A model generated the notes under the pieces. The model saw nothing but the letters and a program-made list of their open reading frames with translations. It ran no database searches and was not told the DNA's origin. The translations under genes and the position numbers were made by a program. 64,000 nt of DNA from Heterodera schachtii (taxonomy: Eukaryota; Nematoda; Chromadorea; Rhabditida; Heteroderidae). Below, piece by piece: positions 50,001 through 61,900 of this stretch; within the stretch, counting starts at the first letter, position 1; every line of letters begins with the position of its first letter. The stretch spans positions 275,680 through 339,679 of the forward strand of contig SIJG01000037.1 of NCBI GenBank assembly GCA_023374025.1, given 5' to 3'.

Positions 50001-53000
50001 AAGCAATCAATCGCTCAAATCATTGCTAATGATGGCCCAGAAAGAGGCATTCATTCAGCCCAATGTACACAAAGCGCAAGAGAGGCGGGCGATTAAGCGA
50101 AGCCGACGCTTTGCCGCAACAGCGACGGATGTCCGCTTTTTCATTCGTCCGTCCGTCTCTTTTCAACGATCAGCGCCCGCCGCGTCACTTTTGCTGCAAT
50201 TTGCCCACTCACTCACTCTCCGACCTTCACTCAATTTTATATCAAATGGGACGGATTTGGAGGGTCGGCAGGAAATTCTCGCGCCAATCCAACCAACCCA
50301 ATGGCGCTGTCTGCCATCAAAGCAGTCGTCGTCATCTCCAATTACCCTCCCCCATCCTTCCGAATTTACTCGTGTCCTCTCTCACCACAAAAACGGAGAG
50401 CACATATATTTATGTGTGTGTGTATGCTCTAATAAATAAGCGAAGCTGGCGATGGCTGTTGAGAGAAATGGGAGGACGGAAAAACGGAAAATGACATTTG
50501 GGGGGGGGGGGAAGGCATGGAAAAAGGCGAATTTAATATTAATTTTGAAAAGAATAATTTGAATATTTGCAGCACTAATCCAAACGAACTAGACAAAAAG
50601 AAGGCAGTGCCCAAGTATAACCTTTTGTCTGTTGCTTTTAGCCCAAGTTTAGAACTTCGTTTGATACCAAGAATGAAAGTATTTGCCAAGGTGCCACCCA
50701 AACTCAACGAAACAAAATTGGTGTTTTGTTTGTGAGAAAAACCGACCTTCCTTCGAGTACTGCTTGGTTTTCCGCAACCCAAAATCTCCCCAAAGCGTTC
50801 GGCTGCGTTATTTTGTTCCGCTTCGTCATCCGTTCGACTCGCCACGCGCTTCACTCGCCCGGCCAGTCGACCTTCAAACGCGTCCGCCCCCTCCTCCTCC
50901 TCGCCACTTGGCCATTCTCTGTCGCTGTCCTCTTTTTCGTCTGCTGAGTTCGGCCACGCGTTCTCCTGACTCCGCCGTTTTCTGTTTTTCGATGCATCGA
51001 CGAACAGCACCTTTTTTGCAGTCGAAGTTTCTTTCTGTGCCTGGGAATAATTCGAAATGAGCAAAAGGCGGAAGAGTAAAAGAAATAATTATTATTTTTA
51101 TATGTTTGGGCGAATCGCAATTGGAATGCTCGCACACCTGAAACTTTGCTCACCTAACCTAACAGCAAAAGGTTGAGTCGAAGTTACAGGCGGCGAGCAA
51201 TTCCCTTTTCGGATTCTTTTGTTTCTTTGCTTCAAGAAGAAGAAAAAGGATTCCTCCCGGGAGACCGTTTCGCGTTAGTTTATTCTGCGAAGAGAAAGCG
51301 ACGAATGATGAAAAGAATGGGGTGGGGCAGGGACTAATAAGTGAAGGGAAAGACAAAACCCATGGGAGGGGGGGGGGGAGAAGCACCACTCCGTTGAGTC
51401 AGCAACGGCAGCAGCGTGAGGACGGAAATGCCAACCGCGCCTTCCTTTTCGTTGCCGTCTTCAATTTTTGCTTGGAAAGCGTAGAATTAAATTAACCACC
51501 GGTTGTGGGATGAGAGGCGGTGGAGAAGAGCAATAAAAGACAAAAATGGACGGAAAGGAAAAAAAATTGGAGCGTTGAAAATAAGCAGCAGAGGATGAAA
51601 AACAATTAACACGAGGAAGCGTTAATCAGCACTTTCGGGTTATAAAATGAATCAAACAAACGCCCGAAATGAGACGAAGTTAAATAAATTCAATTGATTT
51701 TCCATTGGGCGTCGAAAACAGAAGTGAATAAATGCAAGCAGCAGAATCCGGCCTTTTCAGTGGCGATAGTCGGAGCAAGAAATGTTTGGCGGCGGGGAGA
51801 ACAGAATGGACGCCGCCTACCCACGGCGGGAAAGGAAGGAATACGGGGGGAATACACAGAGGGATGAAGAAAGGGAGGGGAGGGAAGGCAATAGTCACAA
51901 CGTCGCAGTCATCCTCAACCATAGCAAGCGCATAAATGGAAGTGTGTTGTGCTGGATGGCAAAGGAAGGGACGAAAATGAAAAAGGGAGGGGGAGGGAGG
52001 ACTAGCACAAGCAGACCAACCAGACACCGTATTCTCTCAAAATTCTCTTTTCCATCTTTCTTCTAACTTCCCTCACCACATAATTGAGGAGGTCAGAAAA
52101 GGAGGGAGAAGAAAGAGAAAGAATTGAAGGGGAAAGGGAGGGAGGAAAAGAAGGGAGGGAAGTGCGATGGCGAGGCAAGGGGGGGGGGAGGGAGCGGCGC
52201 ATTGGGTAATCGACAGAGCATTTATCCGCCACAATACGACGTATAGAGAATATCCCCTCACTCACAACACAAGTACCAACGCACTCGCATTGACAAAGGG
52301 GGGAGAGAACAGGCAAATTTGACCAAGACAAAAAAATAACCAAAAATATGCCGACAAATTCAAATTGCATTTGTCTGAAGATGTTTATTTAAAGGAGAAA
52401 GGACAGACATGGACAGAGAAAGCAGAATACCATTTAGACATTTTGGTAAAGTCTTACAAGGGAACATTCCAAATTGTCACTGCCCAAACCCATTTAAAAA
52501 CATTCAGAATCGTTTGACCGAATAAAATTAGCAGCAAATATATATTAATTTAATGCGTTTTTTCCTCTTACATTTTATGACATTTGTCATGGGTTCGTGT
52601 CCGCCCGACAGATAGTGAATTATTTTGACTTTTCTCCAAAATATATTTTAAAATTTTTATGAATTAGTTACTAGCAAATCGACTATATTCTACAGTATAA
52701 AAGTGGTTTTAAAATGATTTGGCCGTGTTAATTCGGAATGTTCCATTGCTACCAAGACAATTCTCAAAACGCATCATGAACAGAATGTAAACACAATTGT
52801 ACATAATACCAAAAAATCAGAGACGTAAACTTTGGGGAGGGGAGTACCAAAGGCGACGACCTTTTTTGCTTATCGGTAGCCGATTTTTAGGAAGGATGAA
52901 CGGTGAGTATAGCGCCGCAAGGGTTAAATTTTATTTTTCCCTTAATATATTTAAGTTTATATAATTTTGTCGCATCAAAAAAGGGAAAGAAGATTTTAAA

Positions 53001-54292
53001 GATTTACAGGCGAAAAGAGAACATTTAATGTTAAGCCATAGAAGATACCAAAGGTTTTTTGCTTCTACTTAAAATTTAGTAAACTTTAAAGAAAAAGTGA
53101 ATTTATGGTGAATCAAATGCACCCTAAAAACAAAATTTTCGGTCGACCGCCCCAATTCTCAAAATGGGACCTTTGCTAATGCCTTGCCATCATGAAAATA
53201 ATGCCAGAATGATCGCTCGGAATGGTTTTGAGATGAAGTTAAAGAACTGACGAATCACCATCGAAATAAGGACAAACTTATGGGAATTTTGGAAAACTGA
53301 GGAAACCAAGCAAAGTCGTCCAGCTTGGAACAACTTTTGATTTTTAAATAACCAAATTAAATAATAAATAAGCTTGTCTCCAATTGTCTTGCATACTTTA
53401 TGATATGCTAATTACCTCGTTGTTATTGGAGGCCCTTTGGGTTTTGAGCGTGGCATTGGCACCATCAGCCGGAACATCCAAGTCGTAATCGAGTTCGTCT
53501 GTGAAAATTTCGTTCTGTTTAAAATAATTCTTCAACTTGTGCGCGATTATCGGCAAAGGTGTAGAATTGCGGTCCCGACGGAAAATAAACTTAAAAATTT
53601 TATTTTTGTTTTTCCTGGGGTAAAAAATGTGCTGATTACGAATCTGAGCTCAGGTTTTGTAAAATCACTGACTTTGTCTTTGATTTTTATCAAGTACTTG
53701 ATTTTTTCCGAAAACTTTAAGAAAATTAATCGGGAGTGAAAAACTTATACACAGAATTTGTAGAGCTCAAAAAAGGCTTTCGAATGAGCTATTGAATGAG
53801 TGGATAAGTTATCGTTTTTTACGATTTTTTAAAATTTAATTACTGGCCCTTAAGGGTCATGTGAGACGGGGTCAGAGTTCGAGCCCGCTTGGCAGCAGTT
53901 TATTTTTTTTATGAGAATTGATGAAAAATCATAGACAAAATGATGGCTTTTCAAAATCTGAGTTCATATTCGTGATTAGAACATTTTTTCACCACAAATT
54001 CTTGTAAAGAAAATTTTAAAAATTTTGAAAAAAATCAAGTACTTGATAAAAAATCAAAGATAAAATCAGTGATTTTACAAAATCTGAGTTCAGATTCGTA
54101 ATCAGCTCATTTTTTCATCCCAGGAAAAACAAAAATAAAATTTTAAAGTTTATTTTTCGTCGGGACCGCAATTCTACACCTTTGCCCGATTATCGAAAAC
54201 AAAAATATTTTCAAGGGTGTTACAAAATAAACCCCTAAAAAACTCATAATTAAATTACCATCCGAAATCGAAGGAAGTTGCAGCAAATCCAT
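47016..54292 (-). CDS. NCBP3-like RNA-binding protein
   Basis: Exons in coding order: 54292-54259, 53498-53416, 49372-49242, 48638-48536, 48381-48117, 48066-47920, 47726-47659 and 47240-47016; the sum is 352 codons with every phase matching. An acidic N-terminus (DDELDYDLD) leads to an RRM-like fold: LFVHCPSVDQMNTFDISRIF, FDPQTVRSLEG, SVFVVTFES. This resembles the atypical RRM of nuclear cap-binding subunit 3 (family: GVDEMST, VFSYF, CNVVW). An EEGEL/acidic stretch follows, then WRVVVKHVPDNKLVLVRIAT and a WDYEHDTRFFEEGDW segment, ending in a basic GRG motif and DDDE. NCBP3 helps mRNA export with CBP80. The assignment rests on domain order and short motifs. Intron 6 needs a GC donor at 47919 (AAAG followed by GCCAAC). 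Introns 1 and 2 are 760 bp and 4 kb and carry repeats. Intron 7 is GA-rich. Confidence 0.6.
47270..47540. repeat. GA minisatellite in NCBP3-like intron 7
   Basis: Repeats GAGAGACGAGAAAAAAGAGG about eight times, separated by variable (GA)n. Arg/Glu-rich or Ser/Leu-rich frames here are artefacts. Confidence 0.9.
49373..53415. other. 4-kb second intron of NCBP3-like gene, with unassigned open frames
   Basis: The intron is inferred from in-phase joining of exons at 53416 and 49372. Contents: a repeat-like stretch at 49385-49590, AT-rich sequence, (GA)/(G)n near 50500 and 52180, and a minus-strand open stretch at 50440-51045. That stretch follows a good acceptor, and its predicted protein (KKVLFVDASKN start, acidic DREWPSGEEEEG middle, SLSLGGTLANTF) looks non-repetitive but matches nothing I know; it could be a nested gene. 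52380-53415 is AT-rich with no gene seen. Confidence 0.5.
52002..52370 (-). CDS. Possible nested small secreted protein (weak)
   Basis: An open frame starting at 52370 encodes a convincing signal-peptide-like N-terminus (MQFEFVGIFLVIFLSW) followed by a short cysteine cluster (CQCECVGTC). A consensus donor (GTGAGTGAGG) comes right after, suggesting the real first exon is only about 110 nt and the rest of the frame is low complexity. No continuation exon could be identified. It would be nested on the same strand inside the NCBP3-like intron. It may well be chance. Confidence 0.2.
   Translation of the reverse strand: MQFEFVGIFLVIFLSWSNLPVLSPLCQCECVGTCVVSEGIFSIRRIVADKCSVDYPMRRSLPPPLPRHRTSLPSFPPSLSPSILSLSSPSFSDLLNYVVREVRRKMEKRILREYGVWLVCLC
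53543..54195. mobile_element. Long terminal-inverted-repeat element in NCBP3-like intron 1
   Basis: The left arm (about 53543-53720) and right arm (about 54030-54195) are imperfect inverted copies of some 170 bp. Examples are GGTGTAGAATTGCGGTCCCG on the left against CGGGACCGCAATTCTACACC on the right, and CAAGTACTTGA in both. The interior contains GTCAGAGTTCGAGCCCGC at about 53870, which resembles a tRNA B-box. No transposase frame is present. It is likely a non-autonomous DNA element, perhaps with a SINE-like insertion. Confidence 0.75.
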
Positions 54293-55045
54293 AAGAATTA
54301 TTTCAGTGTATTCAACCTAAAATTATATGTTTTTACCATTAAACAGGGCAGTGTTTATTGGGATAAAACCAAATAATTTAAAAGCAAAAAAATGCAAGAC
54401 AATGACAAAACATAAAAATTTCAATCAAAAAGCTCAACTTTGGCGAAAAAATTCTAAGAAATTTATGCCATAATAAAATGCCAAAAGAGGGGTGCGAGGC
54501 CGCGATGAACCCCAGCCCCTAATTTTCACATTTTTGGCAAATAATTCAAATTCACGCAAAATATTTTACGCCATTTTGTCGAACACTAGGCTTAACACCA
54601 CATAGTTTTTTACAATGTCAAAAATAAGGACATCTAATCTAATTTCTTAGTGGTTTGTTGACTACTTCCCGTTAGCCTATCGAGCTGAAATTTTTATTTG
54701 ATTATTTCTGAAAATATAAATGCCAAAAAAAGCGAACCAATGATGGAAATATGTTATAGAAATTAGTCATTGGGATTTAATTTTAAAATTGCAAAATGCC
54801 GAGTGATCACCATTGATCATGAGGGGCAGTCATTTTGTGAATTTTTTTTTCTTCTAAATGCTAAAATAATGATGAAAACAAGACGAAAACACTAAATAAT
54901 TTAACAATATATTACTTTTGATGAATTATTCATTTCATTCTTGTTTCCTTGTTTGCTCGAATCAATGAAGCACAATTTGATTTTCATTCACATCAGAGAA
55001 TTCAGAAAATAATTTATTTCTTTTTAAGTGAATACGTAACTGAAG
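54293..55045. other. Divergent promoter region, AT-rich
   Basis: Lies between the NCBP3-like start (-) and the ubiquitin-S30 start (+). AT-rich with no recognisable gene; presumably contains both promoters. Confidence 0.5.
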
Positions 55046-55819
<774 letters not shown>

Positions 55820-56037
55820 ATTTCTGGATATGCAATATGATACGGATGCTAAACAATGTTGCGTCTTTTGATATGTTGTTGTTTTTTATGAATTGAAAAA
55901 AGTAAATTGTTGAAGACTATCGATAATCGTAATATTATTTCGTACTCAATTGCGACAGTATTTCTTTTTACTAAAAATCGTTTTTTTTTTATTTTTAAAA
56001 AAGCGAATATTTAGATACAATCTAAAGCTTCGTTTGC

Positions 56038-57668
56038 ATGGATTTAGTTTACCACGAAAAGGTATTTTTTCCCATAAAATTGATGGTCCAGCAGGGAATG
56101 TAGCTCTATTAATAAATGCTGGTTTATCGAAAATTCCTAATTTTGCCTTACCAGTAGAAAACCTATCAATCAGCACAAAAACACCGGAATCTCGAATTCA
56201 CACCTATAAGAGAATTCGAAATATTTTATGAAATTATGTATGAATTGTTTTTCAGCAAGTTGGACGTATGTGTGCTCAACATGCACTGAACATGCTTCTG
56301 CAAGGCGATTACTTCACGCCCGATTCTCTCGCTTCAATTGCTCAAGAATTGGACCAAAGAGAACGTGCGATGCTAAGGGACGAATCTGAGTTTCAAAGTC
56401 AAAATTACGACGATTCGGGATACTTCTCAATTCAGGTGCTTGTCACAAACTTATTCAGGTTTAGTGATCTTTTTAGGTGATAACTGAAGCTTTGCGTCGT
56501 CAAGCGAATTTGAGTCTGGAGCCTATCATAAGCCCAAATGCTATGAAGGTTTTGCAAAATCCCAGGTATTAAATTTTTTCTTAATTTGATTGCAGCTGAA
56601 AATGCATAGCGTTTTCTATTAGGGAATCTAAACTAAAAATGATATTCCATTTTAATTATTGCTTATTGTAAATTACGGTTGACCAATTACCATCCCTCTT
56701 CCTAAGTTTGGCACATGCTTACATTTGTCACCTGGAGGACCATTGGTTCACAATTCGCAAAATTGGGACGACTTGGTTTATCCTCAATTCGCTGTTCAAA
56801 GCACCGCGCATTGTGTCTGAAACGTTTCTCGAATTGTACGTCCATCAGCTTAATACCGAAGGTAAACATTCAAAATTATGGGACAATCCTTCTGATTGCC
56901 TTCTAATCTTTCCATGTTGAACTGTTTCATTTTGTTTAGGTTGGTCCCTTTATGTTGTCGAAGGCGAATTGCCCGCTTGTGCAGCGGAAACTGTGCCAAG
57001 GGAATTTTGGAATGAGACGCGACGGACAAAAAAGTTTGAAAATGACATGGAAAAGGCAATCGCATTGAGCCTAAATGAAGCACGGCCGTTTCTTGTTACA
57101 AAGGCAATTCTCGGAATAAAAAATCGACTGCTTTTTATTTTTTAGACTGCCGACGAAGAATTGTTTGGCGCGTCGACACCGGTGATCAGCCAAGCCGAGG
57201 AATTGGACATCCAGGTAAAACTTACGAGTAAAAAAAGTTTACTAAATACAAAACGAAACTCGTTTCATAAAGGACGAAATAAATAATTAACGAAATGTAA
57301 TCATATCGTAAATTTTTAATTCGAGTTATTGGAACAAAAGGGGGGCGGGGGCTGAGGAGGCTATAACTACAGAAATTTTCGGCCTGAACCCAGTTCGTGT
57401 ATTTCTGCATTTCGTTTTCTTTTGTCACTCGATTTCTTTTTACACTTCGTTTTAGCGTGCTTTGGAGGACAGTCTTCGTGAGGCGAATAGGGCCATTTCG
57501 GTAAGCACTGCCGAATCGTTTCTCGTCGGAGAGGCGATCCGCAACAGTGTGTTGGACTTGGACGCCTCTTCTAGTCGCACTTCGACAAATTCGCAAACCA
57601 GCAGCAGAAATGAGGAGGAGGATGACCCGCACAACCGACAATCATGTTCAAGTGGATACCAAAGATAG
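56038..57668 (+). CDS. atx-3: Ataxin-3 (Josephin-domain deubiquitinase)
   Basis: Seven exons (56038-56061, 56256-56435, 56478-56575, 56707-56861, 56940-57103, 57146-57214, 57456-57668) join to 300 residues. It trims polyubiquitin chains in protein quality control. The Josephin domain shows the catalytic triad: Cys in MCAQHALNMLLQG, His in HLEDHWFTIRK and Asn in WFILNSL; DDSGYFSIQ is also conserved. Two ubiquitin-interacting motifs follow: EKAIALSLNEA and RALEDSLREAN. There is no polyglutamine tract. The first exon encodes only MDLVYHEK, as in the family (E-K before the catalytic segment). Intron 5 can use a GC donor at 57104 or a GT donor 9 nt earlier, both in frame. It lies 218 bp after ubiquitin-S30 on the same strand. 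Confidence 0.95.
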
Positions 57669-58242
57669 AGGAACCATTATTCGTCCCTTAGATGCGTCAT
57701 TCTCACAACCCGCATTTTCGTGGCACTTATACTGGATTTCAACTTTTCAGGAATATTTAATAAAACAAATTCGGCTGTATAAGTGCCAATTTCCGAATAT
57801 TTTTCAATTCAAAGTTTAATGGGGGGAAAAGCTCGCTTCTGACTTGTCACAATTTTGTCTGGTCCTTTTTATGGCTTTTTGTCGTTGTGTGGGCATACGA
57901 TAGAGTTTTGCTTTGTTCTTAAAACTTTCTTTCTCTGCAGTCTCTATACAACTTTTTAATGAAATTTATCTGTTTATATCGAATCACAATTAAAAAAGAG
58001 ACCGACGAATTTCGGTTTATTCCAAATATTGTCTCCGATGACAAATAATTTCTATAAACAAATTTTGCCTGTTTATACCTTTTTAAGTTGTCAGTTTTAA
58101 TGTCTAACATAACACCTGGAAACACAGCACAGACTCAGAGAGGTTTTGTAGGTTAAAATTCCTTTCTGATTTATCCAATGGTTAAGGAGAGGGAGGAGGT
58201 GACCTCAGCGCAGATAAAGTGGGGTTTTTGTGGTGAGTTAAG
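57669..58242. other. Spacer, no gene recognised
   Basis: AT-rich; includes AATAAA at about 57758 as a candidate polyadenylation signal for ataxin-3. A short ATG frame at 58182 does not splice in phase to the next exon and is not called. Confidence 0.5.
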
Positions 58243-58827
58243 ATGAATAATTGTTTGGTCTTTCAGCTTAGGGAAATCAACTCTTTGATTGCGGCATTTC
58301 CGAGTTCTGTTGGACAAACGCCGCCTGATTCTGCGCTTGGCACAGCACTGAACAATATGATGGTGCAATGGAACTCACTGCTCTCGCAGGTGGTCACGGA
58401 GGTTGACCACCCACAGCCAATCCTGGAGCACATCAAAGAGACGGCGGAGTTCTCCGTCAAACAGGTGATTGAAATGCGACGGAGGGGAGGGGACCAAAGG
58501 CAGTGAGTGGTTTTGCGACTCGGGCTGGTTAAGGTTAAACATTCATTACTCATTCTGTGCTATTTTCAGTTTCGTGACGCATGCTTGGGTATGATCAGCG
58601 AATTGACACGCACTTCGGTCGATTGGCAACTGAACTTCCCGAACGAAATGGCAGAACAGGTCATCTCCGGGTCATCAATCCTCGGAACCCGACTTATGCA
58701 AAATAATGTTTAGGAAATTTCCGAATATGAGAACTCAATCCGAAGACAAGAACAATTGTTGGGTAAAATCAGACAGAAATTGGACGACGAAATTTTGTCG
58801 GGAGAAAATTCGAATTTTGTACCTTAA
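58243..58827 (+). CDS. Small coiled-coil protein, possibly Mediator MED28-like
   Basis: Three exons (58243-58464, 58570-58659, 58714-58827) give 141 residues. The chain is helical: REINSLIAAFPSSVG, LNNMMVQWNSLLSQVV, FRDACLGMISELTR, and a C-terminal coiled coil EYENSIRRQEQLLGKIRQKL. Order and length resemble MED28, in which a first helical bundle is followed by EDVSELRNEL-type coiled coil, but no invariant motif proves it; another small Mediator or tethering subunit is possible. The start is uncertain: the ATG at 58243 lies just before an apparent acceptor (TTTCAG at 58262-58267), so an upstream exon may exist. Only 142 bp separate its stop from the CLASRP start, so the two may be cotranscribed. 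Confidence 0.5.
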
Positions 58828-58969
58828 TGTTTGAATTATCACTTGGATGAATCGCTTATCATTTATCGTTTTACTATATTATTTGGTTCTTTAATCACGC
58901 CAATCATTTTTTAAGAGTTCCGACTGTGTTGAATTCAACCGATTTTTAGTTGTTTTTGAGACCAACAAA

Positions 58970-61900
58970 ATGTGGCATGAGGCGCGAAGACAGGAGAAAA
59001 TGGTCAGAGCCAAAATGGTAGACAATGCGAAGAGGAACGAGCGGAGGAAACAATTCTATGAAAGTGTGGTCAGTTTAAGGGTATCAGAAGAATATCCACC
59101 AAAGTCATAATAAAAAAAGGGTATTAGAAAATTGAAATATCTAATTTAAATGAAAAATCAAACAGAGAAAGGAGCCGGAGGGGTTTATGCAATTGCACGG
59201 CCAACGGATGCACGTCCATGTCGACCCGACAGAGCCGGCAACGGATTCGCACAACGCAATGTTCGAGGGGGGAAGGGCATGAGACATGACCCGATGCCAC
59301 TTAAAAACGCAATATTTGAGGCGAAAGTGGCAGGGCGACCCGAACATTCTGATCGACCGCTTCGATGTCCGTGGTTATCTCGACACCATTCCCGAGACAG
59401 CGCCCAATGCTTCGGCCAAGAAAAACATGTGCGTTGGCGAAACATTTTGTGGAACAATTTCCATCGGATTAAATTTCAGTCCAAAGGATGATGTCATCGA
59501 ATTGCAATGCGATTACGAACGCTACCGAATTCTGGTATTTAACGAGTTTCGAAAAGGTAATCATTCAAATGACAATGAGAGCATCTTAATATTTTGGCAT
59601 TTACATTAATCAGCGAAACGCTGACAAATCATTGTCATTTCAGTCAGCGAAAATCAATTTCTGAACGAAATCGCCGCCAAAGAGTTTTGGCCCGCCCAAC
59701 AGCAAGCCAATCAATCGGCGAACGCCGCCTATAGGAGGGAAATTGAGAAGAAGAGGTGAGTTTGGCCTGTTCACTTCCCACTTCAATTAACCCTTCCACA
59801 GAAAATTGGCTTCTAAACGCGCAGCAATTGCATTTAATTACGCCGACTCGACGGAAACGGCAGCGACCGGACAGTCGAATGCGACGAGAGAAAATAACTG
59901 CACGTCATCGAGCAGTTCGGATGAGGAGGACTTTGATGAAATGGAGGAAATTGGTCAGTCAGACTCACAATTGGATGAATGGGGAAACATATGGGATGGC
60001 AAATTGGACAATCTTTCATACTTTTTATTTTATTTTATTGACTTCATACCTGCGCAAGGGGGTGGTCAGTGAAAGGGTCTTACGTTCGACTTTGACCCAC
60101 CCATGGGGGGGGGGGGTCAGAGTCCCATTTTCCTACGTTCGACCATTTTTTGCTTATCTTGCCCCCCAGTGAAGACCTTTTTTTTTGCTTTTCAGACCAC
60201 TTTTTTGCGGCGCGCTTTTTCTAAAACTTTTTGGGGACACGGAGGTCCGGTGGTGCCGATAGGCGCCGCCGGGAAAATTTTTTTGACAATTTCAGTGTAA
60301 TTCGTTAAGGTTTTTACCAAAAAATTATTAGTTTTTTGCGATTATAAGCCAACTTTTTTTTGGGAAAAATATTTGAATTTTTAATTAAATCTAAAAAAAA
60401 GCAAAAATTTTGTGAATTTTTCAGCCTCTCCTCTTATCTTGAGCAGAATTCGTCGAACATAGGGAAAGATTGTCGAACGTAGCTGAATTGGAAAATTTTA
60501 ATGAAATTTCTTAATGGAAATTAGTTAATTTTCAAGTGTCTCCATTTTTTTACGTTCGACAAATCCCACTCCTCAGGGTTAGTCGAACGTAATTCACGGC
60601 ACTTTCCTTGATTTCTACGCTCTCTTTTTTCTCCTTTTTCCTTCCTCTTTTTTTCTCTCCCTTTTTCCTCTTTTGACCCCCCCCCCCCCCCCCGATCTCT
60701 TACGTTCAACACCCGCTGACCCCTTACGTTCGACGTCATAACCCCCCCCCCCCCCCCCTTGACTACCCCCTTGAGCAGGTATGATTGATTTTTATGTTAA
60801 ATATTCCATTAAAATGTCCATTTTTATTGTCCATTTTCGCCCCCTTTCTTTAGACAGTGTCCTCGACACCAACGCTTTGAGTGCTGAACAGGCGGCGACC
60901 CTCAACAAAATTGGAGCCCATTTCAACATCACTTCTGGGGCTTTTCTGCAACTTTTGGTCCCTTCTCCATTCATTTTGTTCATTCCTTTTCCTTTTCCTT
61001 TGTTTGTTTGTTTCAGTCGCTTGACCGCAAAGAACAAACCTCGACCGCCCAAATTAGAGAAATTGACAAAGCCAAACTCGCTCTCTCAGTCTGTAATTAT
61101 TTAATGGAATTTGCCATTTTGTTATCGTCGCCACCATACGTAGATCTGTCGTTTTAAGATCTTTCATTGCACTTGCATTTCAATTGCAATTTGGTAATTT
61201 TTAGGGTCGGCATGCCAAAGCGGATAGAGCACAGCTCAAGCGGTTGGCACCTTTGTTTAGCCACCGAAAAAAGTCATTCTAAATTTGCAGAAAAAGAGCT
61301 TTGATCATCGGAAATTTGGGGTCAAATGCGCAAAGCAGCGAAGAGGCGACCACAACTTTGCTTAGCTTTTTGGCCGCTTCCGGCAAAAATGAGCTGAACG
61401 AAGAGTGAGTCTTCTCCATGTTCAGCAGTTTCATTGTCATTCAAAAGGTCATCGTCCAGCGAATCGGGCGAAGAATTTGTGAAGACGGAATTTATCACTT
61501 CATTCGGTGGCGACGAGGAAAAGGACGGCGCGAATGGAGGGAGAGCGGGCGAAGTTGCCGGAGGACAAAATGAGGACGAATGCGGCGAGAGAGAGGCGGT
61601 CGTTCAGGGCCCAATTCTCCCAAATCGGGAATACCGACGCCTTCTGTACAGGATTTGCCAATTTGATCATTGTTGTCCGTCTTCACTTTCATTTTCATTT
61701 TGTTCCTTTTTGAACACAGCGAATTGTCCCGACGACGGTCGAATAGCCCCGAAAACGCGTGGGAGCGAAAAGAGCACCGCGCCGAAGAGAGTGGACGCAG
61801 CGGTGACGCTTGGTACGGTCATCGCCGTTCGTCGCGCTCTCCGCCCCGTCGACATCGCCGTCGAACGACGCGTTCACGCGAGAGGGAACGAAGGCGCCGG

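Noticed and set aside
55946..56231. Overlapping frames on both strands before ataxin-3 exon 2
   Set aside because: They cover the first intron of ataxin-3 and show no family motif; the exon 1-intron-exon 2 structure explains the region.
61205..61260. tRNA-like GCCAAAGCGGATAGAGCACAGCTC segment
   Set aside because: It lacks a matching B-box and cloverleaf arms; it lies in a CLASRP intron.
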